Positions 44,453 through 51,717 of a stretch of DNA of 64,000 bases are shown in pieces. Both the position numbers and the translations under genes were made by a program. Numbering within the stretch: position 1 is the first letter of the stretch; every line of letters starts with the position of its first letter. The stretch lies in contig JAHHHU010000002.1 of assembly GCA_019359175.1 (NCBI GenBank), positions 62,001-126,000 of the forward strand. The letters are read 5' to 3'. The notes below the pieces were generated by a model. That model was not told the DNA's origin. It made no database searches and was given only the letters and a program-made list of their open reading frames with translations. This DNA comes from Phormidium tanganyikae FI6-MK23. Lineage in GTDB: Bacteria > Cyanobacteriota > Cyanobacteriia > Leptolyngbyales > Leptolyngbyaceae.

Positions 44453-45469
44453 ATGAAGCTTTCCAGGAAGACGCTCGAACAAAGGCTAGATCACGTCTAC
44501 GATGTCATCATTGTCGGTGGGGGAGCAGGTGGGCTATCCGCAGCGATCTACTTGCAACGCTATCGATTGTCGTGCCTTGTGATCGAAAAAGGTCGAGGTC
44601 GATCGTTTTGGATGCAGGAGCTTCAAAACTATCTCGGCTTACCGCCCGGAACTCCTGGACGCACGATGCTCCAGCAAGGTCAAAACCACTTTCTCTCAGT
44701 CGGTGGCGACTATCTCATGGGCTTTGTCGAAGAGGTCAAGGACGAAGGCGATACTTTTGCAGTCAAAGTCAAAGTCGGCAAACAAGAAAGCAGCTACCCA
44801 ATCTTTCGATCGAAATATGTCGTCGCTGCCAGCGGCATCATCGACCATCTGCCCAAACTCGACGATATGCAGAACGTATTCGACTACGCAGGGCATAACC
44901 TGCACGTTTGCATGATCTGTGATGGTTGGGAAATGGCGGATACGAAGTGCGGCTTATTTGCGGGAACCGAAGGCGCGATCAATACTGCCTTTGTGCTGAA
45001 CTGGTTTACGCCTTACATCACCGTTTTCACCCAAGGCTTATTCGAGGTCAGCGACGAGATGCGCGAGAAATTGAAATCGCACGGTTATCCCCTGATCGAA
45101 ATGCCGCTTAAACGCTTTGTCGGACATGACCACGAAATGACAGGCGTAGAACTCGCAGATGGAACTACGATCGAGCTTCAGACCGGACTCGTGGCAATGG
45201 GTTCGCATTTTTACAACGCTTACTTACAGGGGCTAAATCTTGACTGGAAAGGCGGAAATCTAGTCACCGACAATATGTGCCGGACATCGCATCCGAGAAT
45301 TTTTGCGATCGGAGACTTAAAAGAGGGGTTAAATCAAGTATCAATTGCGGTTGCAGATGGTACATTGGCGGCAACTGCAATCTGGCGAGAAATTCGTCGA
45401 TCGTCTCCTCCGCGATTGTGGGAGGAAAATCTCAACTTGATTACCCCAAAGGGAGTACCTGTCTCGTGA
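44453..45469 (+). CDS. thioredoxin reductase-like flavoprotein lacking the NADPH motif
   Basis: A 338-residue flavoprotein of the thioredoxin-reductase family. The FAD site is VIIVGGGAGGLSAAIYLQ and the C-terminal FAD block is RIFAIGDLKEGLNQ. The redox motif is HVCMICDGWE, a CxxC in the expected place. The second Rossmann motif is degenerate (LFAGTEGAINTA instead of GGGNTA), and the basic HRRxxxR loop that binds NADPH phosphate is replaced by FTQGLFE. Such enzymes include the cyanobacterial ferredoxin-dependent or diflavin-type thioredoxin reductases (DTR/DDOR groups). The neighbouring coiled-coil gene overlaps its stop (GTGA). Confidence 0.88.
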   Translation: MKLSRKTLEQRLDHVYDVIIVGGGAGGLSAAIYLQRYRLSCLVIEKGRGRSFWMQELQNYLGLPPGTPGRTMLQQGQNHFLSVGGDYLMGFVEEVKDEGDTFAVKVKVGKQESSYPIFRSKYVVAASGIIDHLPKLDDMQNVFDYAGHNLHVCMICDGWEMADTKCGLFAGTEGAINTAFVLNWFTPYITVFTQGLFEVSDEMREKLKSHGYPLIEMPLKRFVGHDHEMTGVELADGTTIELQTGLVAMGSHFYNAYLQGLNLDWKGGNLVTDNMCRTSHPRIFAIGDLKEGLNQVSIAVADGTLAATAIWREIRRSSPPRLWEENLNLITPKGVPVS

Positions 45470-46023
45470 TTCAACTTGACGCTTCTCAAGCACAGCAAAT
45501 TCATGCCGAAAATCTTCGCCTCCAAGAAGAACTGCAAATGCGCGATCAACTCGTGCAGCAGTTGTCTCAAGAGCTTTTCCGCCTAGTCAAAGGTAACGCC
45601 ACCGCACCCAGTCCAACTTCAGATGAACCGTCTGATCGACATCTCGCAGAAGTTCAATCCCTCCGCGATGAGCTGCACATAGTAGAACAGCAAGTGACGT
45701 TTTACCAAGAGCAGATCACGCAGCGCGATCAGGAGATTTACGAACTGCGGCAAACCACTCAGGAACTCATTGAGCGATCGAAGATGCTGGAACAAGTGGT
45801 GCAGGAGTTGCCAAAGGTCTATCGTCAAAAGTTCGCGGAACGAATGCAGCCTGTGCGGGAAAAAGTGGCAATGATCCAGCGCGAAAACCGTCAGCTTCAT
45901 GCCGAATTACAGAGCGTCAATTACCGTCTTGCGGTGAAAAATCGCCGAAATGGTCATCTGGATTTACCCAGCTTTCCGCGCGAAGAAGGTGAGATTTCGC
46001 TACCCAGTTTTGGGAATGCTTAA
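45466..46023 (+). CDS. coiled-coil protein of unknown function
   Basis: A 185-residue soluble protein, almost all coiled coil from residue 5 to 155 (for example IHAENLRLQEELQMRDQLV and REKVAMIQRENRQLHAEL), with a low-complexity break near 50 (TAPSPTSDEPSD) and a short conserved-looking end, LDLPSFPREEGEISLPSF. The frame is open far upstream inside the flavoprotein gene, but the GTG at 45466 fits: it overlaps the flavoprotein stop (GTGA) and follows GGGAG. It is therefore translationally coupled to the thioredoxin-reductase-like gene. It ends in the terminator at 46052-46086. Confidence 0.78.
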   Translation: MIQLDASQAQQIHAENLRLQEELQMRDQLVQQLSQELFRLVKGNATAPSPTSDEPSDRHLAEVQSLRDELHIVEQQVTFYQEQITQRDQEIYELRQTTQELIERSKMLEQVVQELPKVYRQKFAERMQPVREKVAMIQRENRQLHAELQSVNYRLAVKNRRNGHLDLPSFPREEGEISLPSFGNA

Positions 46024-46051
46024 GTCAGAGTCTCTAACGCAACAATGAATA

Positions 46052-46086
46052 AAGCCCCCACAGGTCAATTCTGTGAGGGCTTTTTG
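46052..46086 (+). terminator. intrinsic terminator of the flavoprotein/coiled-coil operon
   Basis: AGCCCCCACAG (46053-46063) pairs with CTGTGAGGGCT (46071-46081) with one mismatch and a 7-base loop, followed by TTTTGCTTTT. It lies between the coiled-coil gene and the convergent STAS gene (stop at 46099). In the opposite direction the AA just before the stem is too short to act as a tail. Confidence 0.88.
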
Positions 46087-46098
46087 CTTTTCTCAATA

Positions 46099-46455
46099 TC
46101 AAGCAGGTTGGAGAACTTCTTGAGCCCGACCAAAGGATCGCGCGATCGCGTCGTAGCTGTCAAAAATCGCAAATGCTCGATCGAGTTGTGTAATCTCAAA
46201 AATCAGTCGAGCCGAAGGACGCAACCCACAGAGTACCAATCTCGTCCCCGATTGCGTCGCTGCTTTCAGTCCCGCTACTAGCGCCACCAGACCTGAGCTA
46301 TCGATAAATTCAATTCTCGACAGATCGACAATCCAAACTTTATAGCGTCGTGGAGCCAGCGTCGCCCACTGTTGCTGCAACGACTCGCCGCCCGTGATAT
46401 CTAGCCGACCTTGGGGCTGTAGCACAATCTCTTCGTGCTGCTCAATTAACGCCAT
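46099..46455 (-). CDS. STAS-domain anti-anti-sigma-like protein
   Basis: A 118-residue STAS domain protein of the SpoIIAA/RsbV type. The phospho-Ser motif is RIEFIDSSGLVALV, with the Asp-Ser-Ser-Gly intact. Members bind anti-sigma kinases or act in signalling complexes. The start is set at the ATG at 46455 because GGGGAG precedes it with a 6-base spacer; the frame continues to 46488 without support. No cognate kinase or phosphatase is adjacent. It converges on the coiled-coil operon. Confidence 0.9.
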   Translation of the reverse strand: MALIEQHEEIVLQPQGRLDITGGESLQQQWATLAPRRYKVWIVDLSRIEFIDSSGLVALVAGLKAATQSGTRLVLCGLRPSARLIFEITQLDRAFAIFDSYDAIARSFGRAQEVLQPA

Positions 46456-46848
46456 CTTTTTCTCCCCACACATTTCGTTCACACTCACATCTCGAACGGT
46501 TTGTCTTAGAACCTTGACATTTTAACGTTCAACCAGAGTACCGCTTACTGGACGACTCAGCGATCGACATCGTTCCGCTGCTGAGTAGTTGTACGCATCC
46601 TTAGTACTCCAACTATAAGGATTCTATTTCCGGATGCCACTGACAATCAGATTCTTTTCATCGAAACTTCATGTATGCCGATATCGCAGCCTGATTTTAT
46701 AAAGACTTTTTGATTTGTATAGGAAAATACGGATAGTCGATCAGCTCAAATCCAATCGTTTTGATAAATTCCCTCTGATTTCCGTTGACACTTTGAGCGC
46801 AAGCGCGTCAAGATCAAGAGCATATGAAGCTTTGTAAAGGTTATCGTA
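46456..46848. other. intergenic region without a supported gene
   Basis: 393 bp between the leftward STAS gene and the rightward dedA-like gene. I see no ORF with a domain, no RNA fold I recognise, and only one weak promoter-like hexamer (TTGACA, 46513-46518, +) without a convincing -10. It must hold the two divergent promoters. Confidence 0.6.
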
Positions 46849-47517
46849 ATGTCACTAGACTTCATTTCGCCGGAAGCGATCGAGCAAATTGCTCAACAGT
46901 ATGGTTATTGGGCGATTTTCTTTGGGATTTTGTTAGAGAATTTGGGGCTGCCCATTCCTGGTGAAACGGTGACGCTTGCGGGCGGATTCTTGGCGGGCAG
47001 TGATCAGTTAAATTACTGGCTAGTGGTTGGCGATGCGGCTTTGGGAGCTACGATCGGCGGAAATATCGGTTATTGGATCGGTCGATATGGTGGCTGGGCG
47101 CTGTTGCTGAAGTTAGGCAAGCTGTTTCGGATTAAAGAGGCGCAGATCGAGGAACTGAAACGGCAGTTCAGCGAGAATGCAGGCAAAGCGGTGTTTCTCG
47201 GTCGATTTGTGGCGCTGCTGCGGATTTTTGCGAGTCCATTAGCGGGAATTGCAGAAATGCCGTATTGGAGGTTTACGCTGTATAACACCATCGGCGCGTT
47301 AACTTGGGCGACGGTGATGGTGTCGCTGTCGTATTTTGCAGGTCAGATTGTGCCGTTGGAAAAGCTGTTTACGCTGGCTTCTCAGTTTGGCATTGTGGCA
47401 TTTTTGCTCGTCGCTGCTTGGATTGTGGTTCCGTTTTGGCTGGAGTCGCGCAAGTCGAAGCAGTTGGTTTCTGAGAGTGCGGAGGGAAGTACGATCGAAG
47501 AAACTCCCCAAGACTGA
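46849..47517 (+). CDS. DedA family membrane protein
   Basis: A 222-residue DedA/SNARE-associated-type protein, a group involved in lipid scrambling or flippase activity (undecaprenyl phosphate, phosphatidylethanolamine) and membrane homeostasis. It has the family blocks FFGILLENLGLPIPGETV, GGNIGYWIGRYGG, FLGRFVALLRIFASPLAG (with the conserved Arg pair) and a C-terminal hydrophobic helix. The polar tail is short and Ser/Glu-rich. It stands alone between its own promoter region and the terminator at 47541-47565. Confidence 0.92.
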   Translation: MSLDFISPEAIEQIAQQYGYWAIFFGILLENLGLPIPGETVTLAGGFLAGSDQLNYWLVVGDAALGATIGGNIGYWIGRYGGWALLLKLGKLFRIKEAQIEELKRQFSENAGKAVFLGRFVALLRIFASPLAGIAEMPYWRFTLYNTIGALTWATVMVSLSYFAGQIVPLEKLFTLASQFGIVAFLLVAAWIVVPFWLESRKSKQLVSESAEGSTIEETPQD

Positions 47518-47540
47518 TCATTTTTTCATAATTTACACAG

Positions 47541-47565
47541 GGAGCCGAAACAGGCTCCTTTTTTT
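47541..47565 (+). terminator. intrinsic terminator of the dedA-like gene
   Basis: GGAGCC (47541-47546) pairs with GGCTCC (47553-47558), followed by seven T residues (47559-47565). It lies 23 bp after the stop codon. Confidence 0.92.
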
Positions 47566-47640
47566 GGTGCAATCCAGTTTGTTGAAGCTTTATCTTTTTC
47601 AATTCGATGCTGATAGTGAACTGGGCTAAATCATTGCTTG

Positions 47641-47844
47641 TTAAGTCTGAATCGCTAAGCTGGTTTCGCCAGGACGAATCAACTGTCGCTTTGAGGCGTT
47701 TAGAAACTCAACGCTCACAGGCTCTCCCACTTCGTCATAACTGACAATCACGCCACCGGGTTCTGCGATCGCATTCACTGGACGCGTTTCCTGCAAAATC
47801 AGAATCAAAATATCGGCATCAGGGCTATACTGCATTCTCATCAT
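47641..47844 (-). CDS. DUF2283 family protein
   Basis: A 67-residue protein of DUF2283, recognisable from the start MRMQYSPDADILILIL, then GGVIVSYDEVGEPVSVEFLNAS. DUF2283 proteins are usually encoded beside a DUF4258 protein in arrangements that look like toxin-antitoxin pairs, although activity is not established. Here the upstream neighbour is exactly such a DUF4258 frame, but broken (47846-48113). The start is probably ATG at 47844, one base after the DUF4258 stop, or the next ATG at 47841; the longer frame to 47865 overlaps the neighbour. Confidence 0.85.
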   Translation of the reverse strand: MMRMQYSPDADILILILQETRPVNAIAEPGGVIVSYDEVGEPVSVEFLNASKRQLIRPGETSLAIQT

Positions 47845-47845
47845 A

Positions 47846-48113
47846 TTATTGCCAGTATCGGTCAACTTGATTTGTCCAATAGAGCGTCAGAATTCGCTTA
47901 GTTGCTCCAATCTCGACATATGCAACTCGTAATAGTCCATTCTCTCTTCTAGCCATTCCCTCTTCTAGATTGTGCAACCAAAACGCCATCGTCGTCAGCT
48001 ACGATTTGTTCAGCATAGAGAACAACCGCTTCTACCTCTTCCCGCGTAATTCCACGCTGTCTTTCCCATTGCTGCTGTCTTTCCTCTGCATGAAGTGTCC
48101 AGACAATCTCCAT
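47846..48113 (-). pseudogene. DUF4258 protein, frameshifted by a 16-bp tandem duplication
   Basis: Read on the minus strand from ATG at 48113 it gives MEIVWTLHAEERQQQWERQ, then ITREEVEAVVLYAEQIV, a DUF4258-like start, but ends at TAG after QSRRGNG. In the next frame the family pattern resumes: RRENGLLRVAYVEIG, then TKRILTLYWTNQVDRYWQ and TAA at 47848-47846. The junction is a tandem repeat: 47937-47952 and 47953-47968 are the same 16 bases but for one. Removing one copy gives a continuous frame of about 83 residues (AQSRRENGLLRVAY). So a recent duplication inactivated it; the DUF2283 partner is intact. Confidence 0.85.
47937..47968. repeat. 16-bp tandem duplication in the DUF4258 frame
   Basis: Two adjacent copies, CCATTCTCTCTTCTAG and CCATTCCCTCTTCTAG (plus strand), differing at one base. 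Being 16 bp, the duplication shifts the reading frame by one. Confidence 0.95.
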
Positions 48114-48314
48114 TATTTAACCGCTGATGTTGATATGGGCAGTAGCTTAAAACAAAATAGGCGAAACATCCCAACCGCTTTCGTTCGGAAATTTCGATCA
48201 GATTCTTCTGAGGCAGAGAAGCAAGTTTGTTAGCCTAGAGAGACATGAAATCGGGCATTCTGCATTTAGGATGTCCATAGGGATAAACGCTATTTTTTTA
48301 TGAGGGATGAGCGA

Positions 48315-49313
48315 GTGGCTGCAACAAACTTCAAAGATTACTACCAAATTTTAGGGGTGAGCAAATCCGCGAGCGCTGATGATATCAAGAAAGCGTTTCG
48401 CAAACTCGCGCGTCAGTATCACCCCGATGTCAATCCCGACGACAAAGCCGCAGAAGCCAAATTCAAAGAAGTCAACGAAGCAAACGAGGTGCTGTCTGAC
48501 CCCGATAAGCGTAAAAAATACGATCAGTTCGGGCAATATTGGCGGCAAGCGGATCAAGCAAGCACCTCTCGATCGACATCCAGTTCTCGATCGCCATTTA
48601 ACACAGGCGGATTTGATGATGTCGAATTCGGTCGCTACGACAACTTCGAGGAATTCATCAATGATTTGCTGGGTCGATCGAACTACGGACGTACCGCTGA
48701 TCCGTTCGGCAATACGGGCTATCGCACTCCCGGTGGTTTTAGCACCGACGAACGCGCTGCAAAGGGCGAAAATCTTGATATCGAAGCTGCCATCAAACTC
48801 ACGTTTTCAGAAGCCTTTAATGGCACAGAAAAGCGGTTGAGCGTCAACGGCGAGGAAATTAATGTCCGCATTCCCGCAGGCGCAAAAGCGGGGAGTAAAG
48901 TCAGAGTTCGCGGCAAGGGTCGGAATAGTCGGTTCTACACTAGCCAGCGCGGAGATTTGTATCTCACGGTTGAGATGTTGCCGCATTCGTTCTTTCAGTT
49001 CGATTCAGATAGCAATCTGGTGTGTGAAGTGCCGATCGCACCGGATGAAGCAGTGTTAGGGACGCAAATCGATGTGCCGACTCCGGATGGAACGGTGAAG
49101 GTGAATGTCCCAGCGGGAGTGCGATCGGGACAATCGTTACGCTTACGGGGCAAAGGCTGGAAGAATCAAAAAGGAGAACGCGGCGATCAGATGGTAAAAA
49201 TCACGATCGCGCCTCCGAAAGACCTGAGTGAGATCGAACGTGAGGCATACGAAAAGATCCGCGACAATCGCAGCTATGATCCTCGCAGCGCGATCAAGTC
49301 CGTGGTGCTTTAG
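48315..49313 (+). CDS. DnaJ/CbpA-type co-chaperone without zinc finger
   Basis: A 332-residue type II J-domain protein. The J domain has the [20 protein letters not shown] start and the HPD motif in [10 protein letters not shown] Gly/Phe/Ser-rich linker (about 80-150) follows, then the two C-terminal substrate-binding domains ([43 protein letters not shown]). There is no CxxCxGxG zinc finger. The GTG at 48315 ([10 protein letters not shown]) is preferred as it matches the start of homologous cyanobacterial proteins and has GAGGGATG before it; the ATG at 48300 adds five residues. It stimulates a DnaK ATPase. Confidence 0.93.
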   Translation: MAATNFKDYYQILGVSKSASADDIKKAFRKLARQYHPDVNPDDKAAEAKFKEVNEANEVLSDPDKRKKYDQFGQYWRQADQASTSRSTSSSRSPFNTGGFDDVEFGRYDNFEEFINDLLGRSNYGRTADPFGNTGYRTPGGFSTDERAAKGENLDIEAAIKLTFSEAFNGTEKRLSVNGEEINVRIPAGAKAGSKVRVRGKGRNSRFYTSQRGDLYLTVEMLPHSFFQFDSDSNLVCEVPIAPDEAVLGTQIDVPTPDGTVKVNVPAGVRSGQSLRLRGKGWKNQKGERGDQMVKITIAPPKDLSEIEREAYEKIRDNRSYDPRSAIKSVVL

Positions 49314-49858
49314 GAGAGTTGATCGATCGCATTCAGCAAAGTTTCAATACTGGCATTGTGATCGAGAAACGAAAAGAGATGTTTGTATCTCAAAATGCCT
49401 TGTCGATCGAGCAAAAATTGAGCGGGCAAAGGTGCGCCCAATGCTTGTCCGGTTTGATAGTTGCGAAAGCTCTTACAGCTTGAATCACTAAGCAGAGGGA
49501 ATTTCAGACCCAAATCTTCGACGACTTTTTGACTTTGCTGCTCGTTGGTGCTGGTGATCATTAAAAGCTCAACTTGTCGATCGACAAATTCTTGATACTG
49601 CTCATTTAATGCTTTGATGTGCGGGAAGCAAAACGGGCAGTACTGCTTTTCGGTGAAGATGCGAGTGAAGGCTAAAAGAACAGGACGATCGTTGCGGTAA
49701 TCTGAAAGCTTGACGCGGCGATCGTTTTTGATGTCTGGCAAATCAAACTCTGGTGTCGCTTGTCCCACCGCTAGGGAATTCGTCGCCGGAATCGGCATGA
49801 AATTGTTAAAGAACCGTTGATTAAGTAAGCCGCTGAAGTCGGTAGAGGTCAACATCAT
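49310..49858 (-). CDS. peroxiredoxin-like protein
   Basis: A 182-residue thioredoxin-fold protein of the AhpC/TSA type. After a variable start come [15 protein letters not shown] and [18 protein letters not shown] with a CxxC in place of the usual peroxidatic T-x3-T/S-x2-C motif; [30 protein letters not shown] is the C-terminal half, containing a further Cys (DSSCKSF). This is the cyanobacterial peroxiredoxin-like or thiol-disulfide type, so the exact peroxidase activity is uncertain. The stop overlaps that of the convergent DnaJ gene by four bases. It stands apart from the DOMON gene at 49901. Confidence 0.85.
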   Translation of the reverse strand: MMLTSTDFSGLLNQRFFNNFMPIPATNSLAVGQATPEFDLPDIKNDRRVKLSDYRNDRPVLLAFTRIFTEKQYCPFCFPHIKALNEQYQEFVDRQVELLMITSTNEQQSQKVVEDLGLKFPLLSDSSCKSFRNYQTGQALGAPLPAQFLLDRQGILRYKHLFSFLDHNASIETLLNAIDQLS

Positions 49859-49900
49859 TTACTGAGGGTAGAGTTTGCTTTTTATTATGAATCGATCGGC

Positions 49901-50434
49901 TTAGAGTTTGAGCGCGAAACTTTCTCGGATATGAAAATCAGCTTCTTTGCCGCAATGTTTGAGTGCCCAATAAGTGATTTGATGATCAAATTGCTCAATA
50001 ACCGCAGTGATTCCAAGGTCGATCGATTGAGCGATTTGAATGAGAGTGAGATCGAGTTCGATCGTGAGTGAGGTTTGATGCGATCTCGTTTCGATTTCAA
50101 ATGGCAGTGATGAAAATGCGGTTTCTTCCTGCATTCCAGCGCGGTAATGATCAAAGCGATAAGCGTTCCAGTCTCCGCTTGGAGATAAATTAAATTCCCA
50201 ATATTGTCGATCGTCCTGCCCACTCAGAAAGAACTCGAAACAAGTTGTTTTCCATAAATCATGTTGGCGATTAGGCGACTTTGCAGCGGGAATGAGAACC
50301 TCAGAGAGATCGTCAAATAGATTGTATTGGAGAACCAATCGGTGATCAATTCGCTCAACGCTACCTGAAAAGTTTAAAGTTGCTGGCTCGAATACTGAGT
50401 CAAATGGAGAAAGCGAGAAAGATTGAACGCTCAT
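49901..50434 (-). CDS. DOMON-like domain protein
   Basis: A 177-residue beta-sandwich protein of the DOMON-like type, recognised by LVLQYNLFDDLSEVLIP, HDLWKTTCFEFFLSG, YWEFNLSPSGDWNAYRFD and the end YWALKHCGKEADFHIRESF. DOMON-related domains bind haem or sugars, but no function is known for this small bacterial group. No signal peptide, so it is cytosolic. The ATG at 50434 overlaps the stop of the kinase-like gene (ATGA), so the two are co-translated. The pair suggests a role in sugar or glycan recovery. Confidence 0.85.
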   Translation of the reverse strand: MSVQSFSLSPFDSVFEPATLNFSGSVERIDHRLVLQYNLFDDLSEVLIPAAKSPNRQHDLWKTTCFEFFLSGQDDRQYWEFNLSPSGDWNAYRFDHYRAGMQEETAFSSLPFEIETRSHQTSLTIELDLTLIQIAQSIDLGITAVIEQFDHQITYWALKHCGKEADFHIRESFALKL

Positions 50435-51522
50435 CGTAAATCTTCGATAATGCTGCGAATGGACAATTCTTGAGATTCAATGCTCTTGGTCAGCCCAAAT
50501 TGAACCAACGCACGCATCAAATTGTGTTCTGGATAAGTCGTTTTGAAGTAGATATTTCCAGCAAGATAATCGGTAAAAAATCTCAAGCCTAACTCAAACG
50601 TGATCAACCGAATGGCATCGAACAGATAGAGATAATCCGAATCCGTTAAAAACGCTTTTGCAACTGTAAGATAGCCGCGCAGAATTCCTTCACACAGATC
50701 AGGCTCGAATCGAACGGTTTCCCACTGCTCCGTTTCTTCTCCGATCGCATTACATCCCGATCGCAAACAATCCCCAATATCGTAATGAATTAATCCCGGT
50801 TTCACGGTATCGAGATCAATCACGCTCACTGCTTTCTCGGTTGCCGAATCTATTAAAATATTATTAACTTTCGGATCACCGTGCATTAACCGAAGCGATA
50901 GCTTTCCTGAGTGTTTTGCATTCTCCAAAACATGCGCCCACGATTGTCGATCGCGAATAAATTTCAAGCAGTAATTCACTTCAGGCGATGGCTTTACCGT
51001 TGTTTCTGAAAGAACGCGCTTGTACTGCTGCAAATAAATCGGCGTAATGTGAAATCCTTCAAGCGTGTCGGTCAATCGCTCCGGTGGCAAATCGCTGATC
51101 AAGCTGTGAAACGTCCCCAAAGCATAGCCAATTTCTTCAGCGTGATCGAGGTTTTGGATCGTATCGTGCGATCGAGAATTTTTAATAAAACTCAGCGCTC
51201 TCCAAAATAATCCATTCTCATCAATGTGGTGATCTTGATTCTCATGAGTGAAAATCACTTGTGGCGTTTCCCATCGTCGATCGAGCTTGAAGTTAGATAA
51301 GCGATCGTGAATGTGCTGCGTACAAAAATAGATATTTTTCATCACGTGCTCAGGCTGACGAAAAACCTGAGTATTGATCCGCTGTAATACAAATTGTGAT
51401 GCTTCTAGCGTTACTAAAAATGTGTCATTAATGTTACCACTACCGAATGGTTGAATATTTTTAATCGAACCTTGTGCGAACTGGTTAGCAATCGCATTCA
51501 AACTATCTTGAGATTGAGTCAT
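50431..51522 (-). CDS. aminoglycoside-phosphotransferase-fold (sugar/hexosamine) kinase
   Basis: A 363-residue kinase of the APH/choline-kinase fold, similar to N-acetylhexosamine 1-kinase (NahK). The ATP-binding loop is PFGSGNINDTFLV, followed by FVLQRINTQVF. The catalytic loop is LMHGDPKVNNILID, and the Mg-binding DFG-like motif reads VIDLDTVKPG. The C-terminal lobe is helical. It probably phosphorylates a sugar at the anomeric position. The DOMON-like gene overlaps its stop; together they form a two-gene unit. Confidence 0.88.
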   Translation of the reverse strand: MTQSQDSLNAIANQFAQGSIKNIQPFGSGNINDTFLVTLEASQFVLQRINTQVFRQPEHVMKNIYFCTQHIHDRLSNFKLDRRWETPQVIFTHENQDHHIDENGLFWRALSFIKNSRSHDTIQNLDHAEEIGYALGTFHSLISDLPPERLTDTLEGFHITPIYLQQYKRVLSETTVKPSPEVNYCLKFIRDRQSWAHVLENAKHSGKLSLRLMHGDPKVNNILIDSATEKAVSVIDLDTVKPGLIHYDIGDCLRSGCNAIGEETEQWETVRFEPDLCEGILRGYLTVAKAFLTDSDYLYLFDAIRLITFELGLRFFTDYLAGNIYFKTTYPEHNLMRALVQFGLTKSIESQELSIRSIIEDLR

Positions 51523-51717
51523 TGCATGATCTGATGCGTTGGAAATTATTATCCGATATTTTGTCGATCGAGTGGGAATATGTCGATTTCATAAATTTTC
51601 TGTTGACAAAAATCCGCGAATTCACCGATTTATAACGCCATATGCGTGTTCTAGAAGCCCGTGAGGGAAACCTACCGATTGAGCTAACTAGAACCCTCGT
51701 CCTATCTGGAGAAGTTT

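Noticed and set aside
48114-48299. Part of a rightward ORF (47970-48233) upstream of the DnaJ gene
   Set aside because: It is antisense to the DUF4258 remnant and has no coding-like features of its own.
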